A stretch of 64,000 bases of DNA, taken from contig NC_090705.1 of assembly GCF_040954835.1 (NCBI RefSeq), forward strand, positions 16,132,436 through 16,196,435. The letters are read 5' to 3'. The notes under the pieces are model-generated. The model was not told the origin of the DNA. It worked only from the letters and a program-made list of their open reading frames with translations, and did no database searches. This document shows positions 27,901 to 40,251 of this stretch, in pieces (the first letter of the stretch is position 1; each line of letters opens with the position of its first letter). Position numbers and translations under genes: made by a program. The DNA is from Lepisosteus oculatus. Taxonomy: Eukaryota > Chordata > Actinopteri > Semionotiformes > Lepisosteidae.

Positions 27901-29524
27901 GAGAGTCACAGAGGCTCTCAATAAATGTTGGTGGTAAAGTGATAAAAATGACACTATTTGCCATTTCAGTACACAACCAAATTATAGCTTTGTGCGCAAT
28001 TATTTTAATTGCTCTAAAAACTGAACTGACACATTGAACGCATTTAAGAATCGTGAGCACGGCAGAAATGTTTCGTTTCAACCATCATCAAATGGTGAGC
28101 TATAATTACGGCAACTGTTCAGGAACGGCCTTGGATGCAAGAGTTTATTTTTTTGCCTTCCCAGTATTTATTTAACTTCAGTTGGCAACCCAGATTTCCC
28201 TTTTCCACATTTGTTTAAAGTTTAGTCTGAGAGCGGCTCTGGAACATGCTTGCAAAACAGCGTTATTGTTCAGAAACCACACTTAAAAGACAAGAGACCC
28301 CCCACATTTTCTGCTGAAGAGAAGACTGCCAAGTCATCACCTGCTGTCCACTGGACACGCACTATGAATATCCCAGCTTGGCGAGAATATGTACACCACA
28401 AGTCGTATGTACCACACCTGGATAAACATGACTGACTTCTGAAAATTCAATCTGGCGACTGTCAGAACAAGAGAAACATGTAGTGTAATGAGGACCAGAC
28501 AAGCTTCTTTATTATAGAGGCTGAGATGCTTTAATCTGCTTCCTTTTTTGATTCTTTACCGTGTGCAAGAGACATTTTTTCCCCCTATTTCTATAGTAAG
28601 GTACATGGGTAGAATTTAGTGTCAGGACTGAGTTAAATGGCAGGAACTCTGGACTCAGCAGGCAGCCTTCCGCTTCTTCCATGGGCTATGGTTCAGGCAT
28701 TAACTGGAAATTTGGAAGTACAGTATTATTTATCAAAAAAGGGATCAGGAGCAAGGACCCATGTACATAAAAGGTATTTTTACAACACAACCAGAGACCC
28801 TACAAGCACACACACTACAACACATAACACACAATTCTATTTAACTTGCAACAGTAGTAACTGGAGTAATAGTGACTCCAGAAGCATACAACCAAGTATG
28901 ATTTCAGAGCAATTCTATTAACAAAACACTATAATAATAGTGTCTCACTCAGGCTGGGCAGGAAAACGCATAAAATATGTCTGAAAACAACTATTTTTTA
29001 TTTCAGGGGCGATCAAGTTGTTTTAGGCTTTTAATCACTTCTTCCTTAATGATGCATAAACCTGACAGATATATGTTTGTTTTACCTGTACCAATTTAAC
29101 TTTAGAAAAGAGGAACTGTATTTACTCAGCCTACATGCTGGAAGATACATTTGCATTTCAATGCCCTACTGCAGCACTGACTCACTGTCTGATCCAGCCT
29201 AGACACAAAAACACAGTGAAGACCAGCAGAGACTCAGAGAGCCAGACAATCATCTGAAACTTTTATTGACTTAAGACACTGAATTCCTGAGGCTGAAGTC
29301 GATTCCTGCAGGCCGCTGTACTGTTCAGCCCTGACAATGATGTGATGAGTTTCTGAGGAACAGGAGCCGTGAGTAATAGGGTCAGGGATCAGCACAAGCT
29401 TATATGGGAAAGGAGAGAATCTCACACAAGGATGCATAGTACTGTACCTGCTTGACATAAAAGCAGTTCTTAACAGGTCTCAGATAGGATTATGAGAAGT
29501 GTAATGGAGGTGAAATACTAAAAC

Positions 29525-29705
29525 ATGAGAGAGGTCTTTGGGTTCAAATCCCTAGTGGGACACAGCTGTTGTGCCCTTGAGCAAGGCACTTCTCTCAGAT
29601 AGCTCCAGTAGGCTGTGCTGGACAAATCAGTACATGCCAAACTAGCATTGTAAATGAGAATCTGTTCTCAGTTGACTTGTTTGGTTAAATAGATTAAATA
29701 AAAAA
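29525..29705 (+). repeat. V-SINE-like element
   Basis: A B-box-like 'gggttcaaatccc' is followed by 'gggacacagctgttgtgccc' and 'cttgagcaaggcactt', which is the conserved centre of V-SINEs, and by a 3' tail 'gttgacttgtttggttaaat'. The A-box end of the head is lost or diverged. Insert in intron 2 of pard6g. Confidence 0.65.
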
Positions 29706-30603
29706 ACAGCTACTTCAGCAGTAAGACCAGAATCACTGTGCAAAGTCAGCCCTTATTCTTAAGAAAACATCTGTCTTTTGCCACATATAAATATAGCCAA
29801 TTACCTATTTAAAGACTGTCCCTCAGTGTAAATATCTCAAAAGGGACTTTTATCCAACACTGAACTTGCAGAGCAACAATTGTTTAGGAACTGCACTGCA
29901 AACGGAACTGAAGAAAAGCACTATTTCTTACATCTCAAGCCAGCAACGCGTTTGAAAAAGGAAAATGTCCTGTTGATTAGATTTAAATTCCAACATTTCC
30001 CACCCTTCTAATGTAAATACTTTTCAAAAGGCACTGATGGTTCAATGGGATGTTTTAAATAGTTCTAACAAAACTGGCCTCAGAAAAACTATTTTATTCT
30101 TATTAACCACAGGGCCCACAAGTAAAATCATCTGCTGTGAGCTCTTTTCTTCCCATCGCCCATGTACTCTGTCACTTGCATTCTAGTCTCATGCTGAGAC
30201 ACTGAGAACCTACAGTCTGAGCAGAAGCCGTTCATTTGAGTCCTGGTGTTACCCGAGCTCTTCACAAGCTTCCCAGCACCCCTTTGGCCCGATACCGAGC
30301 TTCCTCCACTCGTGTGAAAACTGCCAAACTGAATAATGAGCGGAGCACCTCCTCCCCCAAAAAAGATATAGTGTTACAACCGTACAACTTATACGTAAGA
30401 CCTCATTGTGCTCAATTTGGATTAAAAAAAAGATACTGCTGGTCTGGAATCCAACCAGAAAAGAGCAACTAGATTCATTCTGGGGCTTAGGCTAATCTCC
30501 TATCCTCACAGGTTGAAGGAACAATATTTCTTTACTCTGGAATAAAGATGACTATGAAGGGACCTGATCCAAATGATTAAATCCTCAGACATGCTGGTGT
30601 AGC

Positions 30604-31058
30604 GGAGCTAGTTCAGATACGGTGACGTCGGCGCCCTCACTGCGCGTAGCAGGGACCTCAGCTGCCTGGGCTGAGGGAGGTCTCCTTTAGCTCAAGCGGC
30701 TGGTTCCCTGTTGTGTTATGCCGGAGACCCGGGTTCGCGCCCCAGGTGCTGCAGGACAGAACGGGTGGCGGAACCGCGACGGTCACATTGGTGCCGTGAC
30801 CCTGACGGGAGTGTCCTTCGCCGAGGCAAAGTTCAACAGGGGAGGGTACAATGGAGCTAGTTCGGATACAGTGACGTTGGCGCCCTCACTGCGCGTAGCT
30901 GGGACCTCAGCTGCCTGGGCTGAGGGAGGTCTCCTTTAGCTCATGTGGCTGGTTCCCTGTTGTGTTACGCCGGAGACCAGGGTTCGCGCCCCAGGTGCTG
31001 CGGGATGGAACGGCTGGGGGAGGGCACGAGACCGCGCGGAACCGCGACGGTCACACTG
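30604..31058 (+). repeat. Tandem pair of GC-rich tRNA-headed SINE units (249-bp period)
   Basis: Two direct copies of one unit start at 30,604 and 30,853. Each has 'ggagctagttc', a GC-rich lead with 'ccctcactgcgcgtagc', 'ctgcctgggctgagggaggt', an A-box-like 'cctttagctca' and a B-box-like 'gggttcgcgccccagg'. Both end in 'gcggaaccgcgacggtcaca'; unit 2 has about 20 extra bases before that end. A third, single copy lies at 56,520-56,690. The head is tRNA-like but followed by a non-tRNA body, so a polymerase III SINE is the best reading. Confidence 0.65.
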
Positions 31059-31119
31059 ACAAAGACAACGCATTCAGAATGAACAGTGACACATGTACCA
31101 GAGGCTATGGGGAGTGCAT

Positions 31120-31310
31120 TCGAAGCTGAGAAAAGGAGGCCCTTTTTCCACACAAAAGGTTGTGGGAGTATGGAACAAGCTACTCAGCCATGTTGAAACT
31201 GATACCATGGCTTTTTTCAAGAAACGCCAGGATAAGATCCTGGGATCAACTTCCTAGATGGGTCGAACGGACTCCTTCCTTCTGAACCTTTTCTTCAGGT
31301 GTATCTGCTC
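31120..31310 (+). repeat. CR1/L2-like LINE 3' tail
   Basis: 'gagaaaaggaggcccttttt', 'gtatggaacaagctactcag', 'gatgggtcgaacggactcct' and 'aagatcctgggatcaacttc' follow the order seen in the other LINE tails of this window. The coding remnant corresponds to the C-terminus of the reverse transcriptase (Trp-Asn/Lys-Lys-Leu region, then FKKRQDKIL-like). It sits directly next to the tandem SINE pair and about 600 bases from pard6g exon 2. Confidence 0.65.
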
Positions 31311-31905
31311 TATCACTGTACTCAAACTGGAAACAACAGACAATGGCTAAAAAGAGTAAATAACCCATACCAGTAATACTAAAACACTTTCTCACTCTGT
31401 TTACCTAAAACATAACGATAAATACTTCAGAGATCAGCAAGACTGTTCCTGCCCTAGTTTGGAAAGAGACAAAATTACATGGTGAGTGTAACTTCCATCC
31501 AGTCCTGCAAATAAAATCATGAATAATTCATTGCATGGGTTTGTCTAACATTTTTGTGCACTGACTCTTGTTGGCAAGGTGATGCTGTGGCAGGATTTCT
31601 CGAGCTGTGTTTTTACTTAGTGTGACTCAATAATGTGGCTGATAAGTTTTACGGCTGTCAAGTAACACGGAAACGGGAATGACGACCCCTTCGTTGAGTG
31701 CTTCTGTGTAGAGGCTACAGAAGTAGTAAAAACACATCACGTGAAGCGATTTCTCTTTTTGAAGCTCTCCAGCGAGCCAGGCGATGAGAAACTCCAGACT
31801 TTCCTGCAGGAAGCCAGCTGTCCAGGGCTTCCCTTTTGCTTTGCATTAAAGGGAACCTGCAGCTGACTGTGCTCCCCGGCACTCCAGCGTTCACCGAAAC
31901 CATAC

Positions 31906-32128
31906 CTTGTCTCTGTATGAAGACTCTGAGCAGAGGGTTGGCCGTGGACACGGCTTTGCAGAAGTTGTCGTCGTTGTTGATCGGCAGCAGATCCCCGTGG
32001 ATGTCAGCGTAGCCAATCATCACCTCCATGTTGGTAATCCGGTGGATGTGAAGGATGAGCTTGTAGAACTCTTCGAATTTGCCAGGCTTGAATCGGTCCA
32101 CAGAAAACCGCCGGAATTCTGCCCCATA
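31906..32128 (-). CDS. pard6g: pard6g coding exon 2 (most of the PB1 domain)
   Basis: This exon encodes residues 25-98 of partition-defective 6 gamma, a scaffold that joins atypical protein kinase C to Cdc42 and Par3 at the apical cortex and at tight junctions. The acceptor is CTGTAG before 32,128 and the donor GTATGG after 31,906; entry is in phase 0 and exit in phase 1. Visible residues include [18 protein letters not shown] and the acidic OPCA stretch [18 protein letters not shown], which together make the PB1 fold that pairs with the PB1 domain of atypical PKC. The piece [19 protein letters not shown] is closer to PARD6G than to PARD6B (which has a Tyr-His at DNYHKAV) or PARD6A. Family assignment is firm; the gamma call rests on this exon plus exon 1. 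Confidence 0.93.
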
Positions 32129-32384
32129 CTACAGGAGAGAAACCCAAAAAGAAATAGCAGATCATGGTCTTCAGGTCCAAGGGGAGCTGAAACTCCAAAC
32201 TCAGATTCAGTGTGCAATTTATTTAATTACCCAGCTGATGGGTAAAAAAAACTAAAATAGAGCTAAAATAAACATAAACATAGATGAAAAGGGTAAACCA
32301 ATAAACCACACATTTACCAGTTTGAATGTAAATTTGTAAAATCACAACCAGGAATAATTATAATGCCTACTGTATATGCCTTAT

Positions 32385-33590
32385 AGTGCTGAGAAAAAGT
32401 CTGAGAACCCCAAAGATAGGGGTTTATAGTAGCCAATTCTATTTCTATTGTAGCACAATGATGTATGAATTAAACAATGAGTGATCAAGGTACAGTGGAT
32501 GTGGAAAAAGCAAATGTTAGCTAGTTAACTTATTTAATGCAATAATTACCATCTGGTGTTTAAACAATTTGGGAAGTCTTGTGGGCTGAGTTAGGAAGGC
32601 TCTGCTCTGTATAATGATCAGAGACGTAAGTTTCGTCTTCAGCATACACGTGTGTGGTAACAAGTCATGCAATGGTCCACGGAAATCTAAGTGGATCTCA
32701 GAAAAGGAGAAGAGTGGAAGATAAACAAGGAAGTTACAAAGAACACCTGAGTTCCAAGGAACTGGCCGGTCTTGCCATGGCTAAAGTAACTGTTCACTAC
32801 TGTCAGAAAACTGGGAGAATGGTTTTCCTGGAAGGATAGAAAAAAAAATGGAGAATACTATTGCTCTCCAAAAGGAACCTTACTGTCCATCTGACATTCA
32901 TAAAGGAGCACACAGATGGTCCAAAAGGCTTTTGGACAGACAAGTCAAAGGTCAGCTCTGTGGCCACAGGAGAAACATTATCTTAGACAAAACTCAAACA
33001 CTGCTTTTGAACAGAAGATCCCCATCAAAACCATCAAACATTGTATGGTGGGAGTGTGATGGTTTGGAGATGCTTTGCTTCCTCAATACCTGGATGACTT
33101 ATCATTTACACAACCATGAATGAATTCATCAGAAGATTCTAATGGAAAATGTCAGGTAAATTGTCCATGAACTGAAGCTGAACCAAAAGTGTGTTTTGCA
33201 GCAAGATAACAATCCTAAACATACAAACTGATGACAACAAAAGAATGGCCACAGATGATGAAAAGCTGCATTTTACAATGGCCTAGTCAAAGGATGGATG
33301 TAAACTCCATTACAATGCTGTGGTTGGACCTGAAGTGACGTGTGAAAGCAAGGCTGTCCTCAAATGTCACAGAGCTGACAGAGCTCAGAATCGGAAGCCA
33401 AAATTCCTCAAAACTGAAGTGAGAGACTTTTATACATAACTGTTTTACAGAAGATATTTAGTTGCCGTCATTGCTGCTGAGGGGTTGTTGACAGTTACTG
33501 AATCTGAGAGGTCACATATTGTCACACGTGAATATTGAATGTTGCATTATTTGAGGATAAATAAATGTGGAAAGAGTACCATGTTTTATG
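32385..33590 (+). pseudogene. Tc1/mariner-family DNA transposon relic
   Basis: The plus strand carries, in order, scattered words of a Tc1-type transposase gene: a helix-turn-helix part near 32,700-32,830, then 'gtatggtgggagtgtgatgg' and 'gctttgcttcctcaatacct' at about 33,040-33,095, 'cagcaagataacaatcctaa' near 33,200, 'atggcctagtcaaaggatgg' near 33,280 and 'gttgccgtcattgctgctga' near 33,460. The reading frame is broken by several stops and frameshifts and the terminal repeats are not clear, so the copy is dead. Such transposases cut and paste DNA at TA sites; this copy cannot. It lies in intron 1 of pard6g, opposite to its transcription. Confidence 0.75.
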
Positions 33591-35584
33591 TATTTTTTTT
33601 AAAAGCAGGTCATTATTTATAGGGGATAAATAAAGAGAAGATAACATTTCAGGTTTCAAACAGGACATATAAAATCCTTAGAGGTTAACAAACTGTTGCT
33701 CGGCACTGTTCAGATGACGATGTGCTTCATGAAAAAGGAGAAATTCACCTGTTATCGCAGGGTTTTTTTTCCATTACAGTAGACATTTTAGATTTTACGC
33801 TACTATGGCACTGAAAGCAACATTGTACAGGAGACAGAAGCCTAAAAATGTCTACAAACATCAAGAAAAATAAATATGGTGGTTAGATAACCTGCAAGCA
33901 AGAGACCACTTATGCTTTCATCTATCTTTGCGATAAGCTGAACATCATAAAATAGCTAAACAAATCACTTGGAAGCCACTAATGGGGAAGGTCCATCAAT
34001 TTTCTGTTGCATCTATTGAAAGGTTGAGAATGATTATGAATCCAATTTTTATTTCTGATACCATTAGAAGGACAGGAGTGAGTGGGGCTTGATTACTTGG
34101 TTCTTTACCTGTGGGACTCTAGGCACAGTAGAAGCCTCCCTTCTGCCTCTCGGTGCAACCCAGACCCTTGTCCCTGGGACAACTGGTTGACATCACTTGC
34201 ACTGTGCAGACAGCAGGATTATTTGAACAAATATGAAAGTGAGTTACCCACTGAAAAAGTAAAGTACCGGGGAAAAGGCATGGGATATGCACAAAAACAA
34301 CACGCAAATTTGAACGTTGTTTGCACTTCAGTGCACATAACTGGGAAGTGCAAACGAAAAGAATTGAGAGTGGTGGCAGCGCAATCACGAGCTTTTTGAT
34401 CACACTCAAACACAGCCAGGCAGACTGCCTTTGTTTTGAGATTGCATTCTGATTATGCACACCCACACACACAACTCTTACAGTTACCAAGGATTACAAG
34501 CAACTGCGCAGCATAATGATGGCCTGTTCTGGCTGAGCCTCTCCGACCACCAGAAAAGCCAACAGAGTCATCCAAAGGTTACTACTTTCATCAAACAACC
34601 AGTTAGAATCAGCAAAATGCAGAGAGACCGAGATGAATGAGAGGGCAGACAAAGCGACCAGGTTGACCTTACAATAACAAAAGGAATCATACACCAGCAG
34701 TTCTTGGAACACGCCGCACAGGATAGTCATTTTGTGGTAAAGTCGCAACATTTCATTACACAGTGAAATCGGATCTGCTGGGATTGGAGACATATACTTG
34801 CAAACTGTTAACGGCACCGGTTTTAGAGTCCAGCACACACACAAACAATCCACTGACTGCAACGTCAGCGGTAGGACTGAGGCAACAGCTTGCGAAATAT
34901 CAAAAAATGCTACTTGAGTTTGGCAATAAAAACAAATGGGGAATAAACTGCCCAATTCTATCAGAAATCTAACACGCTTCAAAGCTTCTGGTATCCAGGT
35001 TGAAGAGGGAAATGTTCAGAAAGCAAAGCCTCCACTGTTCACACTGGCCAGTGTCAGTTTCAGATGTTCAACAACAGCTCAGATTATTAATAAGGTCATG
35101 AAAGTAAAAGTCAGGTTTTCATCCTCCTTCAAAAATAAAAACAGGAAAAAATGAAACTCAGTTTTAAAATAACAACGGAGCAGCCATGCTAGTATTCCAA
35201 CCAGGGAACTAAAGGTCTGCTGAAAGACCTGCGTGTTGATGAGTTATGGCAATGGCACCACTTCTGTTTGCACAGCCTGTAAGTCACAGTACTTTGTCCC
35301 AGGGCTCTTCACACACCACAAGCATCTGGTCTCAGTGTCAACGCAAAAAAACACATCGTGACTGGGTTCGCCAGTTAGCTGGAGCTTTCCGTCTCATGTC
35401 TTTTTCCTCAGATTTTGTTTGTGTTCAAGCAACAACCACAGGAATTCCTGTATGGAATTCTCTTCTTCAACAATTCTTTTTGAAGTAGCTCTTCAGAACT
35501 TATATCTGGGACTAAGCCTTTTTTAATTCTCAAAAAGATCTTAACTAATAACGCAGGTTTGAGTCTTAGTCATAAGGTCCGCTA

Positions 35585-35790
35585 TTGACCGGGCGTCACC
35601 AGGGGTGGGACGGCTTTCTCGTCCCGGGCCTTTTCGGCAACACAGCGCCCCCTATGACCTGCAGGGTGCATGCGTTACGAGTGGGAGGAGCTCCTCCTCC
35701 TCTTCCTCTCGGGTCCGACACTCCTGCATTGGGCTGTGGCTCGAAGAACGGCATGCTGGACAAGCTCGTCTACACCTCATTCTCCACCCA
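35585..35790. other. GC-rich block in intron 1, nature unknown
   Basis: An abrupt GC- and CpG-rich block ('tgaccgggcgtcacc', 'cgtcccgggcc', 'acagcgccccctatgacctg', 'ggaggagctcctcctcctct') interrupts AT-rich intron. Sharp edges and 'gcgccccct' wording suggest an interspersed repeat rather than an exon or CpG island, but no second copy occurs in the window and no splice signals bound it. I do not assign a family. Confidence 0.3.
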
Positions 35791-36884
35791 GATGATAAAT
35801 AATGAAAAACTGGCAATTCAATATATACTGTACATCATCTTCACATGGTACCAGTGACACAAAGTAAATTCAATCACACAGTCATTTACTTTTCTGTTTT
35901 TGAACATTAACATTTTATACCCAACTTGGAATCACCAACTGCTTCCTTACATTTTTGCTCGCTGAGGCCACATTTCTGTCTGGAAGGAAGGACAGAAAGG
36001 ACAACACAAGCTCTAGTGGAGCTCTTTCAGCTTTATGTAGCATGGGAACAACTGCACTGTTAGTAAAAAAAAAGTCTACAGTAAACCGGGCATGCAATTT
36101 ACTTCTATATTTAGAAGTACAAAATTGCACACACATTATGCTGTTTAACAGAACTGCATTTCTCCTCACTTAAAATCTAATCTAAAATGAGATTATACTA
36201 TAAAACACATCTGCTTATAAACCCACTTATTTTTTTCATATAGTAAATTCCAAACTTTAAAGACCTCTCAGGTATGCTGCTCTTTGAAGGGACTTCCATA
36301 TGCACAGGTGCATAACAGTTAAAAAAAACAGCCAATAAAAACTCAAATTTGATGGTCAGTTTATAGTCAGCCTGAGAACAGAACATGAATACAAAAAGGT
36401 CAGTAGAAGCTAATGTGGCCCTACAATGTTATACATTGAAAGCAGCAGTTTTCGAAATATCGTAAGAGGTCAATGAAGCATTAACTAGCTGCATAAACTC
36501 TTCAAATAAAAACGTTCCAGACTCCTACAACCTGGTATTAAATTCCTCAGTTCAATACAGGAGTACTAAACACACTGTACGACAACTTTTGCTAAATTAT
36601 TTCCTACTTAGTGATGGAACACGAGCCACCTAATACATGAAAGCCAGAAGCATTTTCATGCTGATGTGCTCTTTCATTGAACGCTACTATACGCCAAACA
36701 CCAAAATAACTGACCTATTCTTTGTGAAGACCCATAACTGGATTTTCCTGCTCCACTAACAACTTTTCTAGCAGGTTGGAACACGGTCATACCAATTATG
36801 CCTAAATTCTAAATAAATCTGGATTGGCAAAAAAGATGCATCATCTCAACAATGACACCCTATATCATGTGTCTATGCTATCAC

Positions 36885-37045
36885 ATATCTGCAGGTTGGG
36901 ACAGGCAGGAAACTAGTCCATCAACCTGTGGCTGCATGTGACTCTTTAAAGCTTTCACAGGCTGCATTAGACATCCATCCATTACCAGAAAGCCACTTCT
37001 CCTGCCGAGAGTCACCGCCAGCCCAGGAGCAGAGGGCAGAGGCAG
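36885..37045 (-). repeat. L2-like LINE tail fragment, reverse orientation
   Basis: 'gacatccatccattaccaga' followed by 'gccacttctcctg' and 'cagcccaggagcagagggca' resembles the reversed 3' tail of L2-type elements, and is preceded by 'ggcaggaaactagtccatca'. It is heavily worn, so the limits are approximate. Confidence 0.35.
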
Positions 37046-37495
37046 TACTGAAAGCACAAGACTGATCTCCCCCCGGAGGGGGTGTCAGTCCACAGAGAAA
37101 AGAGCAGTTTCGAACAGTTAATCAAAACTAGCCAACATACCTCTGGAAGGCTGGAGGACAATAGGGAGATGTGGATAAGGGCACCAGGTCATCTTTGTCT
37201 TTTTTTGGGCTCAGACATTTATCAAGGTTTAAATTCAGCTTCTCCCCTGCTGCAATGCGCATCCCTAACAGCCTCAGAACACCTCAGCACTATGCACTTT
37301 TTCATGGACTACCATGTTCCCCCCTCCACTATTACATATTAATTGTTCCCTACGATGTATTTATTGCTCTGGCTGTTATTTATTGTTTGTCATGTACTGT
37401 CGAGATTGCGTTGCGCTGTCTGTCGTACTGTGTATAACCTGAGAGACTGGCGTGAATAAGATCTCCAATGAACATGCACAAATATATGTACATAA

Positions 37496-37656
37496 GACCA
37501 AGTAAAGGTTGATTCCATGCTGAAAATAAAAGAAAAGCTACGTTTCAGCTGTGGAGCTGAAGAAGGCTCAAAGAAGGACCCAAAGAAGGCTCCACAGCTG
37601 AAACGTTGTGTTTCCTTTCTTCTCTTTTCAGCACGGAATAAACCTTCACTTGGTCC
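37496..37656. repeat. Inverted pair of Penelope-like element tails
   Basis: Two arms of about 60 bases face each other: left 37,496-37,557 and right 37,588-37,656, with about 30 bases between. The right arm reads 'gctccacagctgaaacgttg' then a pyrimidine run and 'ttttcagcacggaataaacc'; the left arm is its near reverse complement. The motif 'ctgaagaaggct...gaaacg' at the centre is the wording of hammerhead-ribozyme-like ends of Penelope-like retroelements. A third, single copy lies at 51,754-51,836. The element family is recalled from general knowledge; the inverted repeat itself is seen. Confidence 0.5.
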
Positions 37657-39454
37657 TTTGCAGCCCACGCATGCGGATGCAGCTCCCTACGTGAACTACA
37701 TCTTCTCTACTCCCTAGCCAGGCACCTGTAAAGATGTGGAAGAAGGAAGAACTCAGATCGGGACACCCCCCTGCACAGCTGGCCATCTTGGTTGTAAATG
37801 GGCCTGTAAGCAGCTCTACCCCGACTACCATCAGGCAACAGAACCACATGAGCTCACAGAAACAACCCAGGAGTCCCTCACTTGTCACTCACTGCCCTGT
37901 AAGCTGTAACATGCTTTAGGTTTAGTCCACAGCTGGTTGACACACATGGGTTCATTTTTTACAGGCCTTTCAGAGGACAGGCTGGGCCCGAGCCAAGCTT
38001 CCCTTATCTCTTTGGAAGTGGCTGAGTATAGGGGCATAGGGAAATCTGGAATGTGAATACAATTACAGAATACAAGACCACAAAGAGCACAAACTGCGCT
38101 GTCCGCAAAGTGCAGAAACTGTTCTCTAGGTATATTAGAGAACGATGTTTATTGGGTTTCAACACTATCATAAAATTGCAGATGACAAATGATAAAATCA
38201 CGACAGTACAGCTTTAATTGCAGGTTTTATTATTTTCAATCTCAGCTATTTATGCAGTTTGTTTTGTGTGTAGTAATCACTCTCTCTCCTTGAATTTTAG
38301 AAACTCATGACAGATCCATTCACGGCTGTGAAAGATCTGACTTGTGGCGGAAATCAGACAAGAGTTTCACACAAACATTGTACACAATAGCCCTGCAATA
38401 CACAAACTTGGATCACTAAAGCCTTGTCCTTCCTTTACAGGACATGTAGAAGTTTGATAACATTCAGCCTCCTACCATTACACATTTAAATACAAGTGCA
38501 ATTAACATAAAAGCAGAATATACTCACAAAGACACCACAAAGCATGGCACATTCAAATTGCAGCTACAACAGGGCTTCTGCAATAACATTAATCTTTTCA
38601 AATGCAGAAGAATGTTTTCTTTTCCTCCTCTGGTAACTCCACAGGATTACAACCCATACAATCACAATCACCGATGCAGAATGTTGACCTTTGAGCATGT
38701 TAAATGCAGCATTTAAGACAATGCAAAGCTTTATGGGAACAACAAATTAATTCAGCCTCCTCTTCAGCCAGCTACTTGGGAAAAGGCATCCCACATTTCA
38801 GCATTTTCTTGTGTTCTTTGCTGAGCAAATAGAAAGAGTAGGATTGTACCCAAATACAAATGTTCCTGTATTTTTTCTTTAGGCAGTTTTCCCGATCAAA
38901 GTATTTAAACTCAGAAAGGTTTCTGCTATTAGCCTGCTAAATCAGACACTGGTAAATTTATCATCTCCTGACCGTTTTTAATTCAAAATCCTGTTAGTTT
39001 GCAAAATGACCACTATCTGTTTTGACCCCATGATCCGGTTTTGTACAAAGATCTCAATATGAACTAGAGGCAGTAGGGTCATGGTGCTCAAGCAATCAAG
39101 CCCCACGTGTCTTTCCAACAAGACAAAGCCTGCTTATACCTGAATAAGCAGTGTAACCCTGGCTATGAATGGCAAACAGGGCTATAAATACCTTTTCAAA
39201 CGGGCTTTTTGTAAAATTCTGTTCTTAATATTGAATTATTAACAGTGTTATTGTTTATAATAGCTGTACGATTCAATTGGATTTTGATTAGAAATAGTCC
39301 AGTCGTGCAAAAATTTGAAAACGCGTTTAAAAATAAAACGTAACCCCTTTACAGTGTCATACGTTAGGGGTGTTCCCTGGGTAAAAAGAGTTTTCCTTTG
39401 GAGCCCTCAACATTCATCTGTTCAAACCAAAGATTCTTCATCTGTTTCTCACAC

Positions 39455-39595
39455 TCTTCTCCAAACATCTATTTTCTAATTTCTTTATCCAATTCAGACT
39501 TATGGGGGAGCTGGAGACTATCCCAGCAATCAATAGGTGCAAGGCAGGATACACCCTGGACCGGACACCAGTCCACTGCAGTGCGATTAATCCCT
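39455..39595 (-). repeat. L2-like LINE/SINE tail, reverse orientation
   Basis: 'catctattttctaatttctt', 'tgggggagctggagactatc', 'aggtgcaaggcaggatacac' and 'cctggaccggacaccagtcc' are the reversed words of the common fish L2-type tail seen in forward orientation at 24,965. The element lies in intron 1 of pard6g in the transcription orientation of the gene. Confidence 0.55.
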
Positions 39596-40251
39596 CCTTG
39601 ATTAACTGGCACTTTTGGCAACCTACTGCTTCAGTGGGTTAAGTTAATTTACAAATCACCAATTGTAAAAATATCTTTCAGTTTAAGGTGTAGTACCTTT
39701 AAAGAAATGGTATCTTTGTAGAATAACTACTGACTTTGGGCGCCTGTCTGCTTCCTTCTCCGGAAAACAGATCTGCAGAATGAGCTGATACTGTCCACCC
39801 TTGTGTCCGCGGGGGGTTTCAGTTGTGCGATTCAATTTTTTCTGCCCGATATTTGTTCTGGTCAATACTGATAAACCCATCTACATTGTGTCCTGTTATT
39901 GAACCAATAAAGAAGCAGATCTGACAGGTAAATTCATTATTACGCTTAACATTCAATTTCAACGGAGGGCTTACTCTGAATGGCACAGATCGGCAAGGAA
40001 GTGGCCACTGTTAGAATAATTATTAAGCTGTAAATCTGCGATACCTGCTGCACATCAAGTGGCAGACGCTGTCTTGTGGGATTCTGTCCCATTCGTCTCC
40101 GAGTCTGACAAAGCACAATGACCCCCATGCCACACACTGTCTCAGCTCATCACACGAATGTTCAGTGGGACCCAAAACTGGCGAGTAGGACATCCACAGC
40201 CCAAATGACATTCTCATCACACAAAAAAGCAATTGTGACACAAACAGTGGA

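Larger units (their letters stand above)
1..31905 (-). other. pard6g: pard6g intron 2 (incomplete), no exon seen
   Basis: This is the stretch downstream, in the sense of transcription, of pard6g exon 2. Exon 2 ends at 31,906 with a GTATGG donor. The family's last coding exon, about 270 codons carrying the CRIB and PDZ regions, should give a long minus-strand frame; no frame here is long enough or resembles a PDZ domain. The exon therefore lies left of the window and this stretch is intron. Apart from the repeats listed separately I see AT-rich unique sequence and short chance frames only. Basis: exon boundary seen; intron status inferred from the known three-coding-exon layout of PARD6 genes. 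Confidence 0.75.

Noticed and set aside
32654..33123. Intact transposase gene
   Set aside because: Tc1-type words occur in different frames with stops between; the copy is dead.
34494..34982. 162-codon minus-strand open frame
   Set aside because: It is among the longest frames in the window, but it has no family likeness, is rich in Leu/Cys/Val as expected for chance reading of this composition, and lies inside pard6g intron 1 without splice context.
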